Under the pieces are notes generated by a model, which was given only the letters and a program-made list of their open reading frames with translations, searched no databases and had not been told where the DNA came from. This document shows, piece after piece, positions 54,027 to 63,105 of a DNA stretch of 64,000 nucleotides (position 1 is its first letter; each line of letters starts with the position of its first letter). Made by a program: the position numbers and the translations under genes. This stretch comes from Ruminococcus sp. (GTDB lineage: Bacteria > Bacillota > Clostridia > Oscillospirales > Ruminococcaceae), in assembly GCA_017460665.1 (NCBI GenBank), contig JAFUAO010000097.1:1-64000 (forward strand), in the 5' to 3' direction.

Positions 54027-54055
54027 ATTATACCACTTTAGCGCAACAAATGCAA
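54027..54055 (-). promoter_or_regulatory. Promoter of the oxidoreductase operon
   Basis: TTGCAT (54050-54055), 17 bp, TATAAT (54027-54032), extended -10 TGGTATAAT, nearly the same as the S10 promoter. Confidence 0.87.
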
Positions 54056-54094
54056 GTACTGGGAGCAAGAAAAAGTTGCCATGAACTCTATACA

Positions 54095-54120
54095 ATTCGG
54101 AATTAGGAATTCGGAATTAA
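54095..54120. repeat. GAATTAGGAATTC word repeat
   Basis: CAATTCGGAATTAGGAATTCGGAATTA type words repeat directly beside the acpP terminator. Confidence 0.65.
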
Positions 54121-54152
54121 AAAAAGACGGCCGCCCTTTTCAGAGCGGCCTT
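54119..54152 (-). terminator. Terminator of the fatty-acid operon
   Basis: Stem GGCCGC/GCGGCC with a 10-nt loop, then G and TCTTTTTTT, 12 bp after the acpP stop. Confidence 0.85.
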
Positions 54153-54163
54153 TCCGGTGCTGA

Positions 54164-54400
54164 TCACTCAGCCTCAGCGTTCTTCTCGATGTAGTTCACG
54201 ATGTCGCCGACTGTCTTGATCTCCTCAACAGCCTCGTCGGGGATAGACAGGTCGTACTCGTCCTCGATGGTCTGGATCAGGTCAACTACGTCCAGAGAAT
54301 CTGCACCAAGGTCGTCCTGGATGTTAGCCTCAGTCGTTACCTGGTCCTCGTCTACGCCAAGCTGGTCTACGATAATATCACGGATCTTCTCAAAAATCAT
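54164..54400 (-). CDS. acpP: Acyl carrier protein
   Basis: The 78-aa ACP has the phosphopantetheine serine in [10 protein letters not shown] and the acidic four-helix pattern ([18 protein letters not shown]). ATG 54400 has GGAGG eight bases upstream. It is last in the operon, 64 bp after accA, rather than next to fabH or fabF as is common. Confidence 0.96.
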   Translation of the reverse strand: MIFEKIRDIIVDQLGVDEDQVTTEANIQDDLGADSLDVVDLIQTIEDEYDLSIPDEAVEEIKTVGDIVNYIEKNAEAE

Positions 54401-54464
54401 GTTCATTTCCTCCATTTTCTTCGATCTTGCGCTCCGTAGGGAGAGCTTTTTGTGTCAAACCGGG

Positions 54465-55271
54465 TCATTCTGTGAACTCTCCGATTTTTCTAAATTTAGT
54501 ATAACGTTCTTTCAGCAAAACGTCAATATCTTTTTCGCATTTTTCCGGAATTATATGTGACAAATATTCCTTAATATTTTCCGAGATTTTGTCTAGATCG
54601 TTGTGTGCGCCCCCTAAAGGCTCCTCTATGATCGCCTCAGCGACCCCCAAACGGACCATATCCTCGGCCGTTATGCGCATGATATTGCAGGCCTCCTCTT
54701 CTCGGGAGGCGTCCTTCCAGAGTATGCTTGCGAAGCCCCTGGGCGAAACTACGGAATACTGGGCGTTCTCCAGCATAGCCAGCTCGTCGCAGACTCCCAG
54801 GGCCAGAGCTCCGCCGCTGCCGCCCTCTCCCAAAACTATGGAGATCACAGGCGTCCTCAGCGTCATGAACTCGGCGATATTCGTAGCGATCGCCTCTCCC
54901 TGGCCACGCTCCTCCGCAGCCATTCCTGCATAGGCGCCGGGCGTGTCGATGAAGCAGATCACCGGTCTGTGGAACTTCTCGGCCTGCTTTGCAAGGCGCA
55001 GGGCCTTGCGGTAGCCCTCGGGAAGGGGCATTGCGAAGTTGCAGGTCTTGTTCTCGTTGATGTCCCTGCCCTTCACCTGACCGATCACTGTTACCGGCCG
55101 GCCGTCCAGCATAGCGATGCCGCCCATGATAGCGTGGTCATCGCCGTAGAAGCGGTCGCCGTGCATCTCATAGAAATCGGTGAAGATCAGTGGGATCAGG
55201 TCCTTGACGGTAGGCCTGCCCTTGGTGTGGACCAGAGCAAGGCGCTCCCAGGCAGTTTTCTTCTCGTCCAT
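54465..55271 (-). CDS. accA: Acetyl-CoA carboxylase carboxyltransferase subunit alpha
   Basis: The 268-aa subunit has GGIAMLDGRPVTVIGQVKG, FIDTPGAYAGMAAEERGQGEAI and SVVSPRGFASILWKD, signatures of AccA. With AccD it moves CO2 from biotin to acetyl-CoA. It follows accD by 3 bp. Confidence 0.97.
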   Translation of the reverse strand: MDEKKTAWERLALVHTKGRPTVKDLIPLIFTDFYEMHGDRFYGDDHAIMGGIAMLDGRPVTVIGQVKGRDINENKTCNFAMPLPEGYRKALRLAKQAEKFHRPVICFIDTPGAYAGMAAEERGQGEAIATNIAEFMTLRTPVISIVLGEGGSGGALALGVCDELAMLENAQYSVVSPRGFASILWKDASREEEACNIMRITAEDMVRLGVAEAIIEEPLGGAHNDLDKISENIKEYLSHIIPEKCEKDIDVLLKERYTKFRKIGEFTE

Positions 55272-55274
55272 AGC

Positions 55275-56129
55275 TCACACCTCCTTGGGCGCATGACCGT
55301 GGAGCTCAAGGAGATGAGCGAGGGTATTGCGCATTTTCTTCCTGTCAACGATCATATCCACGAAGCCCTTTTCCTGCATGAATTCCGCAAGCTGGAAGTC
55401 CTCCGGCAGGCGCTGGCGCATGGTGCTCTCGATGACTCTTCTTCCGGCGAAGCCTATCAGCACCTTGGGCTCGGCGATGATTATATCGCCCAGCGAGGCG
55501 AAGCTGGCAGTGACTCCTCCGGTGGTGGGATCGGTCATGACGGTTATGTACAGGCCTCCCCTTTCGCTGTGGAGCTTTACGGCGCCGGAGGTCTTGGCCA
55601 TCTGCATGAGGGAGACTATGCCCTCCTGCATCCTTGCGCCGCCTGAGCAGGTGAAGAGTATCACCGGCAGGCTGTTCTCCGCAGCGTACTCAAAGGCCCT
55701 TGCGATCTTCTCGCCCACCACGCTGCCCATGGAGCCCATCATATACCGTGAGTCCATGATGCCGATGACGGTCTCGATGCCCTTTATCCGGGCAGTCCCC
55801 GTAACGACGGCGTCCTTCAGGCCTGTGGCCTCTCTCAGCTCCTGCTGTTTTTCGGGATATTCCGGGAATTCGATCGGATCACAGCTTATCATGTCCCCGT
55901 CCAGCTCTCTGAAGCTGTCCTTGTCCACGGTTATCTCAAGGCGCTCCGGCGCAGTGATCCTTCCGTGGTAGTTGCAGTTGGGGCAGACCCTGTGGAGCTC
56001 CTCGAAGCGCTCCCTCAGGACCAGGCTCTGACAGCGGGGACACTTGACGGTATCGTGGTCGTCCTCGTCGTTATTGCCGTTGAAGCGCTTCTTAACGACG
56101 TCAAAAAAGTTATCAAATCTTTCGCCCAT
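55275..56129 (-). CDS. accD: Acetyl-CoA carboxylase carboxyltransferase subunit beta
   Basis: The 284-aa subunit has an N-terminal zinc ribbon (CPRC and CPNC) and crotonase-like core with FTCSGGARMQEG and FAGRRVIESTMRQ. It pairs with AccA. It starts 12 bp after accC. Confidence 0.97.
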   Translation of the reverse strand: MGERFDNFFDVVKKRFNGNNDEDDHDTVKCPRCQSLVLRERFEELHRVCPNCNYHGRITAPERLEITVDKDSFRELDGDMISCDPIEFPEYPEKQQELREATGLKDAVVTGTARIKGIETVIGIMDSRYMMGSMGSVVGEKIARAFEYAAENSLPVILFTCSGGARMQEGIVSLMQMAKTSGAVKLHSERGGLYITVMTDPTTGGVTASFASLGDIIIAEPKVLIGFAGRRVIESTMRQRLPEDFQLAEFMQEKGFVDMIVDRKKMRNTLAHLLELHGHAPKEV

Positions 56130-56141
56130 TCTGTCACCGCC

Positions 56142-57497
56142 TTACTTCTTCTTGTTTTTTTCCATATATCTGTTCAGGAAGCCTATATCATAGCTGCCGC
56201 TGATGAACTCAGGGCGCTTGATAAGGTCTAGCTGGAAGTCGATATTGGTCTCGACTCCGTCAACGATGAACTCCGAAAGGGCCCAGCGCATCTTTCTGAT
56301 AGCGTCGTCACGGTCGGAGCCGTGGGCTATCAGCTTGCTGATCATTGAGTCGTAATAGGGCGTGATCGTATAGCCCTGATAAACTGCTCCGTCGATCCTT
56401 ATCCCGGGACCTCCCGGCACATAAAGGGCGGTGATAGTTCCCGGAGAGGGCCGGAAGCCGTGCTCGGGGTCCTCCGCATTTATACGGCACTCTATAGCGT
56501 GTCCACGGAGCTTTATATCCTCCTGAGCGACTCTCAGGGGCATACCGGCAGCGATCTCGATCTGGGCCTTCACCAGGTCGAAGCCTGTGACCTCCTCAGT
56601 GATCGGGTGCTCCACCTGTATACGGGTGTTCATCTCCATGAAGTAGAAATCGTGGTTGTCGTCCACCAAAAACTCGATCGTTCCGGCGTTGTAATAGCCG
56701 CACAGCTTTGCAGCGGTAACAGCGGCCTCGCCCATTTTTCGGCGGAGCTCCTCATCGACTACCGGGCTGGGGCACTCCTCCAGCACCTTCTGGTTGCGGC
56801 GCTGCATAGAGCAGTCACGCTCGCCAAGGTAGATATAGCTGCCCTGTCTGTCGGCGATGATCTGGATCTCCACATGGTGGGGATTTATGAGGAACTTCTC
56901 GATATAGACCGTATCGTCCCCGAAGAAGTTCTTGGCCTCCTGCTTTGCGGCAGTCATCTGAGCCTCCAGCTCCTTGGGGGAATCGACCCTGCGGATACCT
57001 CTTCCGCCGCCGCCTGCCGAGGCCTTCACCAGCACCGGATAGCCGGCCTCCTCAGCGATCCTCTGGGCCTCCTTCAGGCTCCTGACGGCGCCCTTGGAGC
57101 CGGGGATCACAGGCACTCCCGCAGCCGCCATGGTCTCCTTAGCGGCAGCCTTGTCGCCCAGCATCTCGATAGCCTTATATGAGGGCCCGATGAAGACGAT
57201 CCCGTTCTTCTCGCAGAGCCTTGCGAACTCAGCGTTCTCCGAGAGGAACCCGAAGCCGGGGTGGATAGCCTCAGCCCCTGTATTTATGGCAGCCTGGATC
57301 ACGGCGTCCATATTCAGATAGCTGTCCTTAGTTGCAGGGGGACCGATGCAGATAGCCTCGTCAGCGATCTGAGCGTGGAGAGAGCTCCTGTCGGCGGTGG
57401 AGTACACAGCTATGCTGCGGATCCCCAGCTCACGGCAGGCCCTTATGATCCGGACAGCGATCTCTCCTCTGTTAGCGATCAGTATTTTTTTGAACAT
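56142..57497 (-). CDS. accC: Acetyl-CoA carboxylase biotin carboxylase subunit
   Basis: The 451-aa ATP-grasp enzyme starts KILIANRGEIAVRIIRAC, has the ATP loop KASAGGGGRGIR and FMEMNTRIQVEHPITE. It carboxylates biotin on AccB. It follows fabZ by 32 bp. Confidence 0.97.
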   Translation of the reverse strand: MFKKILIANRGEIAVRIIRACRELGIRSIAVYSTADRSSLHAQIADEAICIGPPATKDSYLNMDAVIQAAINTGAEAIHPGFGFLSENAEFARLCEKNGIVFIGPSYKAIEMLGDKAAAKETMAAAGVPVIPGSKGAVRSLKEAQRIAEEAGYPVLVKASAGGGGRGIRRVDSPKELEAQMTAAKQEAKNFFGDDTVYIEKFLINPHHVEIQIIADRQGSYIYLGERDCSMQRRNQKVLEECPSPVVDEELRRKMGEAAVTAAKLCGYYNAGTIEFLVDDNHDFYFMEMNTRIQVEHPITEEVTGFDLVKAQIEIAAGMPLRVAQEDIKLRGHAIECRINAEDPEHGFRPSPGTITALYVPGGPGIRIDGAVYQGYTITPYYDSMISKLIAHGSDRDDAIRKMRWALSEFIVDGVETNIDFQLDLIKRPEFISGSYDIGFLNRYMEKNKKK

Positions 57498-57529
57498 TAA
57501 AAGCGTATCTCCTTTGTGAGCAGATATTG

Positions 57530-57973
57530 TCAGGTCTTGTCGGCAACGACGAATGTGATCTCACAGGAGACCGCTCTTTCGCCGCCAACTGAGGCAAGAG
57601 CCTTGCCTGTACCCACGGGGCCTCTCTGCTTGATGATCTCCACCTCAAGGTCGAGAACGTCGCCGGGCACCACCTGTCTGCGGAACTTAGCCTTGTCTAT
57701 GCCTCCGAAGAGGCCGATCTTGCCCTTGAATTCGGGCTTTGAGAGCATACAAACAGCTCCGGCCTGAGCAAGCATCTCCACCATGAGCACTCCGGGAGTC
57801 ACCGGATAGCCGGGGAAGTGGCCCTTGAACCAGAAGTCCTCCTCCTTGATGTACTTGCGTGCCTTGACCTTCACGCCCACCTCCATCTCAACGATCTCGT
57901 CGATGAGGAGGAAGGGGTCTCTGTGAGGGATGATCTCCATGATCTGCTCTTTATCCATAAGTATATCAGCCAT
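57530..57973 (-). CDS. fabZ: 3-hydroxyacyl-ACP dehydratase
   Basis: The 147-aa hotdog-fold enzyme has the catalytic histidine in GHFPGYPVTPGV and the glutamate in MVEMLAQAG. It makes trans-2-enoyl-ACP. It starts 2 bp after the unknown membrane-protein gene at 57976. Confidence 0.97.
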   Translation of the reverse strand: MADILMDKEQIMEIIPHRDPFLLIDEIVEMEVGVKVKARKYIKEEDFWFKGHFPGYPVTPGVLMVEMLAQAGAVCMLSKPEFKGKIGLFGGIDKAKFRRQVVPGDVLDLEVEIIKQRGPVGTGKALASVGGERAVSCEITFVVADKT

Positions 57974-57975
57974 AG

Positions 57976-58755
57976 TTACAAGCTCTCCATTTCATCGTCT
58001 TCACCGCCTGGGCGGTTGAATTTATCGTAGGAGCCCACCTTTCGGGCTCCGCCGTTTGTGTAGTTTATAGTCAGGGGAACAAAGTCGGGATAGCCCTCGA
58101 GCTCAGCAAGGGGCCTGCGGCGTTTTTCCTCCATTATGGCGCCGTAGATCATCATAGCTCCGAAAATGCCGCTGAAGGGCGTCACCAGCATGGGAAGAGC
58201 TCCCAGGGCTGCGGAGGACCACACGTTATGGCGCTTTGTGAAGAAAACATACAGGCACATCGCCAGAGAGAAAGCTCCCTCGGCTGCCCATGAGACCGTC
58301 CTGTTCACAGTGGGGCGGTCAGGGAATAAAAACACCCCCAGCATAACGAGCCCCAGCGCAATAAGGAAGGCCAGCACGATGCTGCCGTCTGTCTCACGAG
58401 TAGGAGCCTTTGTCCCCACGAAGGTCTCGCCATATCTGTAGTAATGCCACTGGAACGACAGCGGCGAGGTGTACACATACCTGAGCCCCAGGTACAGCCA
58501 GCCCAGTCCGCTGATGAGATAAGCCGTCATCACAGCTATAGGGCTGCCGATTGCTGTGAACAGCGCAACGGCAAAGGCTATGACGCACAGGGTCTTGTAC
58601 AGGTCTGCGCATTTGAGCCATTTCCCCTTTTTCAGCAGTCCCTCCTCGATCTGAGAATTGTACTGCCTTGCAGCCTCAGCCTCCTCCGCAGTCTGGGGAG
58701 TTATCTCTCCGGCGGCGATCACTGAGGGCGTAATGTATCCCCAAATATCCATCAT
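57976..58755 (-). CDS. Uncharacterised membrane protein in the fatty-acid operon (B)
   Basis: The 259-aa protein has about four to five TM segments (about 58-97, 128-145, 152-172, 178-208), a helical cytoplasmic N-terminus starting WGYITPS and a polar C-terminal tail. It shares the ending LAELEGYPDFVPL with LKEHVGYPAFVQL of the next gene upstream, and both N-termini share YIT, a central YN and an AD(L/F)Y segment before the first TM, so they are paralogues. No family recognised. Start overlaps its neighbour by four bases. Confidence 0.8.
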   Translation of the reverse strand: MMDIWGYITPSVIAAGEITPQTAEEAEAARQYNSQIEEGLLKKGKWLKCADLYKTLCVIAFAVALFTAIGSPIAVMTAYLISGLGWLYLGLRYVYTSPLSFQWHYYRYGETFVGTKAPTRETDGSIVLAFLIALGLVMLGVFLFPDRPTVNRTVSWAAEGAFSLAMCLYVFFTKRHNVWSSAALGALPMLVTPFSGIFGAMMIYGAIMEEKRRRPLAELEGYPDFVPLTINYTNGGARKVGSYDKFNRPGGEDDEMESL

Positions 58756-59441
58756 GTATTTATGTCAGTGTCTCTCAGGAGACCCTGATCCTCCTCCGGT
58801 TTGATACGGTACTTGTCGAAGGGGCTGACCTCGGGGGCCTCCTCCCTGCGGACCAGATCGTCGGACTCCTCTGAGTCCTCGAACCTCATCATCTCGTCGA
58901 AGCCGTCTACCTCCTCGCCGTCCCGAATGAAGGAGGGTATGAGCTGGACGAAGGCCGGATAGCCGACGTGCTCCTTGAGGGCGTCGTCCTCACGCTTTAT
59001 GGCGTAGACCAGCCAGCAGTTGAGCCCCACAAATATCACAGCTATGACGTACATCCAGGGCTGTGCTCTGAAAAGCACCGTCAGCAGCGAATAAGCAAGG
59101 CAGATCGGCCACTTGAACATCCTCATGATCAGGACGAAAAAGACGTAAGCCGCCATGAACAGGCCTATGGCCGCCAGGCTGACCTTGAACATAAGGGGAT
59201 CGTCTATAGGCTCAAGAGGCTGGGTGTACCTGCCCATGAAGAGACAGAGCGCCGGGATCAGCAGCAGGTCCACGGCCATCATTCCGTAGAAGTCCGCCAG
59301 GAACCTGATCTTCCGCCTCTGCATCTCCAGCATATGAGCGTTATAGCTCTGGAATTCGAGGTACATCTCCGAGGAGGTTATATTGATGTGTGACTCGTCT
59401 ATGTCCTTCTGAGTGATGTATCTCAGGTCCGACAGCTTCAT
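58752..59441 (-). CDS. Uncharacterised membrane protein in the fatty-acid operon (A)
   Basis: The 229-aa protein has about four TM segments (about 47-66, 83-107, 112-125, 128-148), an N-terminal cytoplasmic helix (YITQKDIDESHINI) and an acidic tail after GYPAFVQL. It is coupled to accB by a four-base overlap and to its paralogue downstream by another. Position between accB and fabZ is unusual. A lipid-synthesis support role is inferred only from location. Confidence 0.8.
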   Translation of the reverse strand: MKLSDLRYITQKDIDESHINITSSEMYLEFQSYNAHMLEMQRRKIRFLADFYGMMAVDLLLIPALCLFMGRYTQPLEPIDDPLMFKVSLAAIGLFMAAYVFFVLIMRMFKWPICLAYSLLTVLFRAQPWMYVIAVIFVGLNCWLVYAIKREDDALKEHVGYPAFVQLIPSFIRDGEEVDGFDEMMRFEDSEESDDLVRREEAPEVSPFDKYRIKPEEDQGLLRDTDINT

Positions 59442-59887
59442 TTTATTATCATGATCGGCTGGTCGTACTCAACGGCCTGACCGTCAGAGACCAGGATCCT
59501 GTCCACAACGCCGTCGAAATCCGACTGGATCTCGTTCATCAGCTTCATGGACTCGATGATCATGATCACGTCGCCCTTCTTCACCTTGTCGCCGACCTTT
59601 ACAAAGGGGGGCTTATCCGGAGAGGGGGACTGATAGAAGGTGCCTACGATAGGCGATTTCACGATATTTCCGCCGAAGTCCTCGCTCTTGGGCTGAGCGG
59701 CCTCAGCAGCAGGGACCTGTACGGGAGCAGCAGCCATAGGCGGCGGAGGCGGAAGGCATCTCTTGCCCTTTATGGTGATAGAATTGCCGCCGTCAACGAT
59801 AGTCAGCTCAGAGAGCTCCTTCCTGCCGACGATGTCTGCCAGCTTTTCGATAGTTTCAAGGTCCAACTGACCGTAGATCTTTTCCAT
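59438..59887 (-). CDS. accB: Biotin carboxyl carrier protein of acetyl-CoA carboxylase
   Basis: The 149-aa BCCP has an N-terminal helical part, a Pro/Ala linker (about 50-72), and the biotinyl domain with the biotin lysine in ESMKLMNEI. It starts 14 bp after fabF. Confidence 0.96.
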   Translation of the reverse strand: MEKIYGQLDLETIEKLADIVGRKELSELTIVDGGNSITIKGKRCLPPPPPMAAAPVQVPAAEAAQPKSEDFGGNIVKSPIVGTFYQSPSPDKPPFVKVGDKVKKGDVIMIIESMKLMNEIQSDFDGVVDRILVSDGQAVEYDQPIMIIK

Positions 59888-59901
59888 TGATCAATGCCTC
59901 C

Positions 59902-61158
59902 TTAGTCTGATACCTTTTTAAGGCAGATAGTGGCGTTATGGCCGCCGAAGCCGAGGGAATTAGAAAGGACTGCACCTACCTCCTGACGGATATTTCCGCC
60001 CATGCAGTAGTCAAGGTCGCACTCCTCGTCAGGCTGAGTGAGCCCGACTGTGGGGTGGATGAGCCCCTCCTTTATAGTCTTTGCGCAGACCACGGCCTCC
60101 ACCGCACCGGCCGCACCCAAAAGGTGGCCGATCATGGATTTCGTGGAGCTGATCTTCACCTTCTTTGCGTCAGCGCCGAAGGCCAGCTTTATCGCAGCAG
60201 TCTCGTACTTGTCGTTAAGGCCCGTGGAGGTGCCGTGGGCGTTGATGTAGTCCACCTCAGAGGGCTTCAGGCCGGCCTCCTGCATAGCAAGGGACATACC
60301 CATGCCTGCGGCCTCACCGCTGGGCATAGGAGAGGTCATGTGGTAGCCGTCACAGGTGGCACCGTAGCCGGCGAGCTCCGCATAGATCTTGGCGCCTCTT
60401 GCCTTGGCGTGCTCGTACTCCTCAAGGATAAGGATACCGCTGCCCTCGCCGAGGACGAAGCCGCTCCTGTCCTTATCGAAGGGGATCGAGGCCTTCTCCA
60501 GCTCCTGACACTTGGTAAGGGCCTTCATATTGGCAAATGCGCCGTAGGTGAACTCCTCCCTTGTGGACTCGGTGCCTCCGGCGATGCAGACGTCAAGATA
60601 GCCGTCCTTGATCTTGCGGAAGGCCTCGCCTATGGAGTGAGTTCCCGAGGCACAGGCCGTAGTCACGTCGAAATTTGCTCCCCGGAAGCCGGTCTTCATG
60701 GAGATCGTCCCGGCAGCCATATTGCAGATCATCATAGGCACATAGAAGGGCGAGATTCTTCCCGGGCCCTTCTCGAGGTACTTCCTGTGCTCGCTGAGGG
60801 TCAGGTCTATGCCGCCGATACCGCTCCCCACAAGGACTCCTGCTCTGTAGGGGTCGATGTCGGAGAAGTCTGTGCCGGCGTCGGTCAGAGCCTCATGAGC
60901 TGCCACGACAGCATACTTTGTGAAGCGGTCCATGCGTCTTGCTTCCTTCTTGTCGAAGCAGCCGGGGACGCCGTAGTAGTCCTCCTCATTTAAATCACGG
61001 ACGAAGCCGCCGATCTTGACGCCTGTGGCCTCAGTATCGAATGTATCTATATAAGAGAGGCCGATCCTGTTCTCACAGATCCCCTTCCAGAACTTGTCAA
61101 CTCCTGTACCGAGGGGCGTGATAGCTCCCATACCGGTGATAACGACTCTTCTGCTCAT
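59902..61158 (-). CDS. fabF: Beta-ketoacyl-ACP synthase II
   Basis: The 418-aa condensing enzyme has the catalytic cysteine in TTACASGTHSIG, and the two histidines in NAHGTSTGLND and KSMIGHLLGAAG. It elongates acyl-ACP. ATG 61158 has AAAGGAA upstream. 41 bp after fabG. Confidence 0.97.
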   Translation of the reverse strand: MSRRVVITGMGAITPLGTGVDKFWKGICENRIGLSYIDTFDTEATGVKIGGFVRDLNEEDYYGVPGCFDKKEARRMDRFTKYAVVAAHEALTDAGTDFSDIDPYRAGVLVGSGIGGIDLTLSEHRKYLEKGPGRISPFYVPMMICNMAAGTISMKTGFRGANFDVTTACASGTHSIGEAFRKIKDGYLDVCIAGGTESTREEFTYGAFANMKALTKCQELEKASIPFDKDRSGFVLGEGSGILILEEYEHAKARGAKIYAELAGYGATCDGYHMTSPMPSGEAAGMGMSLAMQEAGLKPSEVDYINAHGTSTGLNDKYETAAIKLAFGADAKKVKISSTKSMIGHLLGAAGAVEAVVCAKTIKEGLIHPTVGLTQPDEECDLDYCMGGNIRQEVGAVLSNSLGFGGHNATICLKKVSD

Positions 61159-61199
61159 ATCTATTCCTTTCACTTATTTATTCAGGTCCTTCGCCCTGC

Positions 61200-61940
61200 T
61201 CACATGGACAGTCCGCCGGAGATCTCGATCACCTGGCCGGTGACGTAGCTGGCGTTGTCGGAAACGAGGAAGGACACCACCGAGGCGATCTCCTCCGGCT
61301 CGCCGTAGCGCCTGAGAGCCACGGCCTCCAGCATCTTGGCCTTCAGCTCGTCTGAGAGCACGTCTGTCATAGGCGTGCGGATAAGTCCGGGAGCAACGGC
61401 GTTGCAGGTGATGTTCCTTGAGCCGAACTCCTTGGCGACGGTCTTGGTCATGCCGATGATAGCGGCCTTAGATGCGGAGTAGTTCACCTGTCCGGGGTTC
61501 CCGTAGAGGCCTGCCACAGAGGAAACGTTGACGATACGTCCGCTGCGCTGCTTCATCATAACTGAGCAGACCAGCTTCATCATGTTGTAGACGCTCTTCT
61601 GGTTCACAGCGATAACAGCGTCATAGTCCTCCTCCTTCATGCGTGCAAGGAGGGTGTCCTTGGTGATGCCGGCGTTGTTGACGAGGGCGTCGATCGTGCC
61701 GAAGTCGGCCTTGACCTGCTTCACCATAGTCTCGCACTGGTCGTATTTTGAAACGTCAGCGGCATAGCACTCCGCCTTCACGCCGAAGGCCCTGCACTCC
61801 TCCGCAACTGCCAGCGCCTTCTCCTTATCGGAGTCGCTGGGGTAGTGGTTGATCACCACGTCGAAGCCGTCCTTTGCCAGTCTCTTTGCTATACAGGCGC
61901 CGATACCCTGTGAAGCGCCGGTTATGATCGCTGTTGCCAT
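61200..61940 (-). CDS. fabG: 3-oxoacyl-ACP reductase
   Basis: The 246-aa short-chain reductase has TGASQGIG, NNAG, and the catalytic Ser-Tyr-Lys set in VSSVAGLYGN and YSASKAA. ATG 61940 has GGAGGAG upstream. It uses NADPH to reduce 3-oxoacyl-ACP. Confidence 0.97.
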   Translation of the reverse strand: MATAIITGASQGIGACIAKRLAKDGFDVVINHYPSDSDKEKALAVAEECRAFGVKAECYAADVSKYDQCETMVKQVKADFGTIDALVNNAGITKDTLLARMKEEDYDAVIAVNQKSVYNMMKLVCSVMMKQRSGRIVNVSSVAGLYGNPGQVNYSASKAAIIGMTKTVAKEFGSRNITCNAVAPGLIRTPMTDVLSDELKAKMLEAVALRRYGEPEEIASVVSFLVSDNASYVTGQVIEISGGLSM

Positions 61941-61958
61941 ACTTATCTCCTCCAATGA

Positions 61959-62165
61959 TCATTTATTATCCGTATCGGTCTCGAAGACCATATCGTATTC
62001 ATATACCTTTCCGCCAAAGTCATACACAGGGACAGTGCCCTTGAACTCATAGCCTCTTGCGCCCATCTCGTCGATGACGTCACGGGGAGAGCGCCCGTCC
62101 TTTTTGGTAAGATACTCCGTGAATATGGCTCCGCACTTTATCCTTACATACTTATACTGCTTCAC
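61959..62165 (-). CDS. Small uncharacterised protein (DUF4177-like?)
   Basis: This 68-aa protein starts MKQYKYVRIKCGAIF and has INEYG-like DVIDEMGARGYEFKG then EYDMVFE, the strand-helix-strand layout of DUF4177-type proteins, but the match is tentative. It occupies the slot between fabK and fabG where fabD usually sits. Its ATG is coupled to the fabK stop by a four-base overlap. Confidence 0.7.
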   Translation of the reverse strand: MKQYKYVRIKCGAIFTEYLTKKDGRSPRDVIDEMGARGYEFKGTVPVYDFGGKVYEYDMVFETDTDNK

Positions 62166-63094
62166 GCTCTGTCTCCTAAGAGCCTCTGAGCCTGCTCCAT
62201 GATCTCGTTTACGATGTCAGCGCAGGGCTTTACCTCGTCCACCATTCCTGCGATAGCTCCGCAGAGGAAGGATCCGCTGTCCACATTTCCGTCAACGACA
62301 GCTCTTCTCAGAGCGCCCAGGGTCAGCTCCTCGAACTTCTCGGGAGTCAGTGTGCCGTCCTTTTCGCCGGCAGCCAGCTGCTTTGCGAACTTGGTCTTGA
62401 TGCCACGGCAGGGGTGGCCTGTATAGCGGCCCGTAACGATGTTGTCCGTATCCTTGGCCTTGATCACCAGCTCCTTGAAGGTGGGGTGGATCTGGCACTC
62501 CTCAGAGGCCAGGAAGCGTGTTCCGATCTGTACGCCTTCAGCTCCCAGCATAAAAGAAGCCGCCATGCCTCTGCCGTCGGCGATGCCTCCGGCAGCGATA
62601 ACGGGGATCTCCAGAGCGTCCACCACCTGAGGCACGAGGCACATAGTGGTGTTCTCGCCGATGTGGCCGCCGGACTCAGTTCCCTCAGCGACTACAGCGT
62701 CAGCGCCTGCACGCTCCATCCTCCTTGCAAGGGCAACGGAGGGGATAACAGGGATGACCTTCACGCCGGCCTCCTTCCAGGCAGGAATGAACTTAGCGGG
62801 ATTTCCGGCGCCGGTAGTGACTACCTTCACGCCCTCGTCGATGACCAGCTGAGCCAGATCGTCGGCGTTGGGGCTCATGAGCATGATGTTCACGCCGAAG
62901 GGCTTGTCGGTCTTCTCCTTGCACTTGCGGATCTGGTCACGGAGGTAGTCGATAGGAGCGTTGCCTCCTGCGATAAGTCCGACTCCCCCTGCATTGGATA
63001 CAGCGGAAGCGAGGGTATGCTCGGCTACCCAAGCCATACCGCCCTGTATTATGGGGTACTGGCAGCCTAAGAGCTCAGTGATCCTTGTTTTCAT
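62162..63094 (-). CDS. fabK: Enoyl-ACP reductase II (FabK)
   Basis: The 310-aa FMN enzyme is the FabK type: ELLGCQYPIIQGGMAWVAEH, GGIADGRGMAASFMLGAEGVQ and GTRFLASEEC. It completes each elongation cycle. It follows fabH by 11 bp. Confidence 0.95.
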   Translation of the reverse strand: MKTRITELLGCQYPIIQGGMAWVAEHTLASAVSNAGGVGLIAGGNAPIDYLRDQIRKCKEKTDKPFGVNIMLMSPNADDLAQLVIDEGVKVVTTGAGNPAKFIPAWKEAGVKVIPVIPSVALARRMERAGADAVVAEGTESGGHIGENTTMCLVPQVVDALEIPVIAAGGIADGRGMAASFMLGAEGVQIGTRFLASEECQIHPTFKELVIKAKDTDNIVTGRYTGHPCRGIKTKFAKQLAAGEKDGTLTPEKFEELTLGALRRAVVDGNVDSGSFLCGAIAGMVDEVKPCADIVNEIMEQAQRLLGDRA

Positions 63095-63105
63095 GGTGAT
63101 CCTCC

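Noticed and set aside
59938..60993. 351-aa plus frame opposite fabF
   Set aside because: Antisense shadow of fabF with no independent support.
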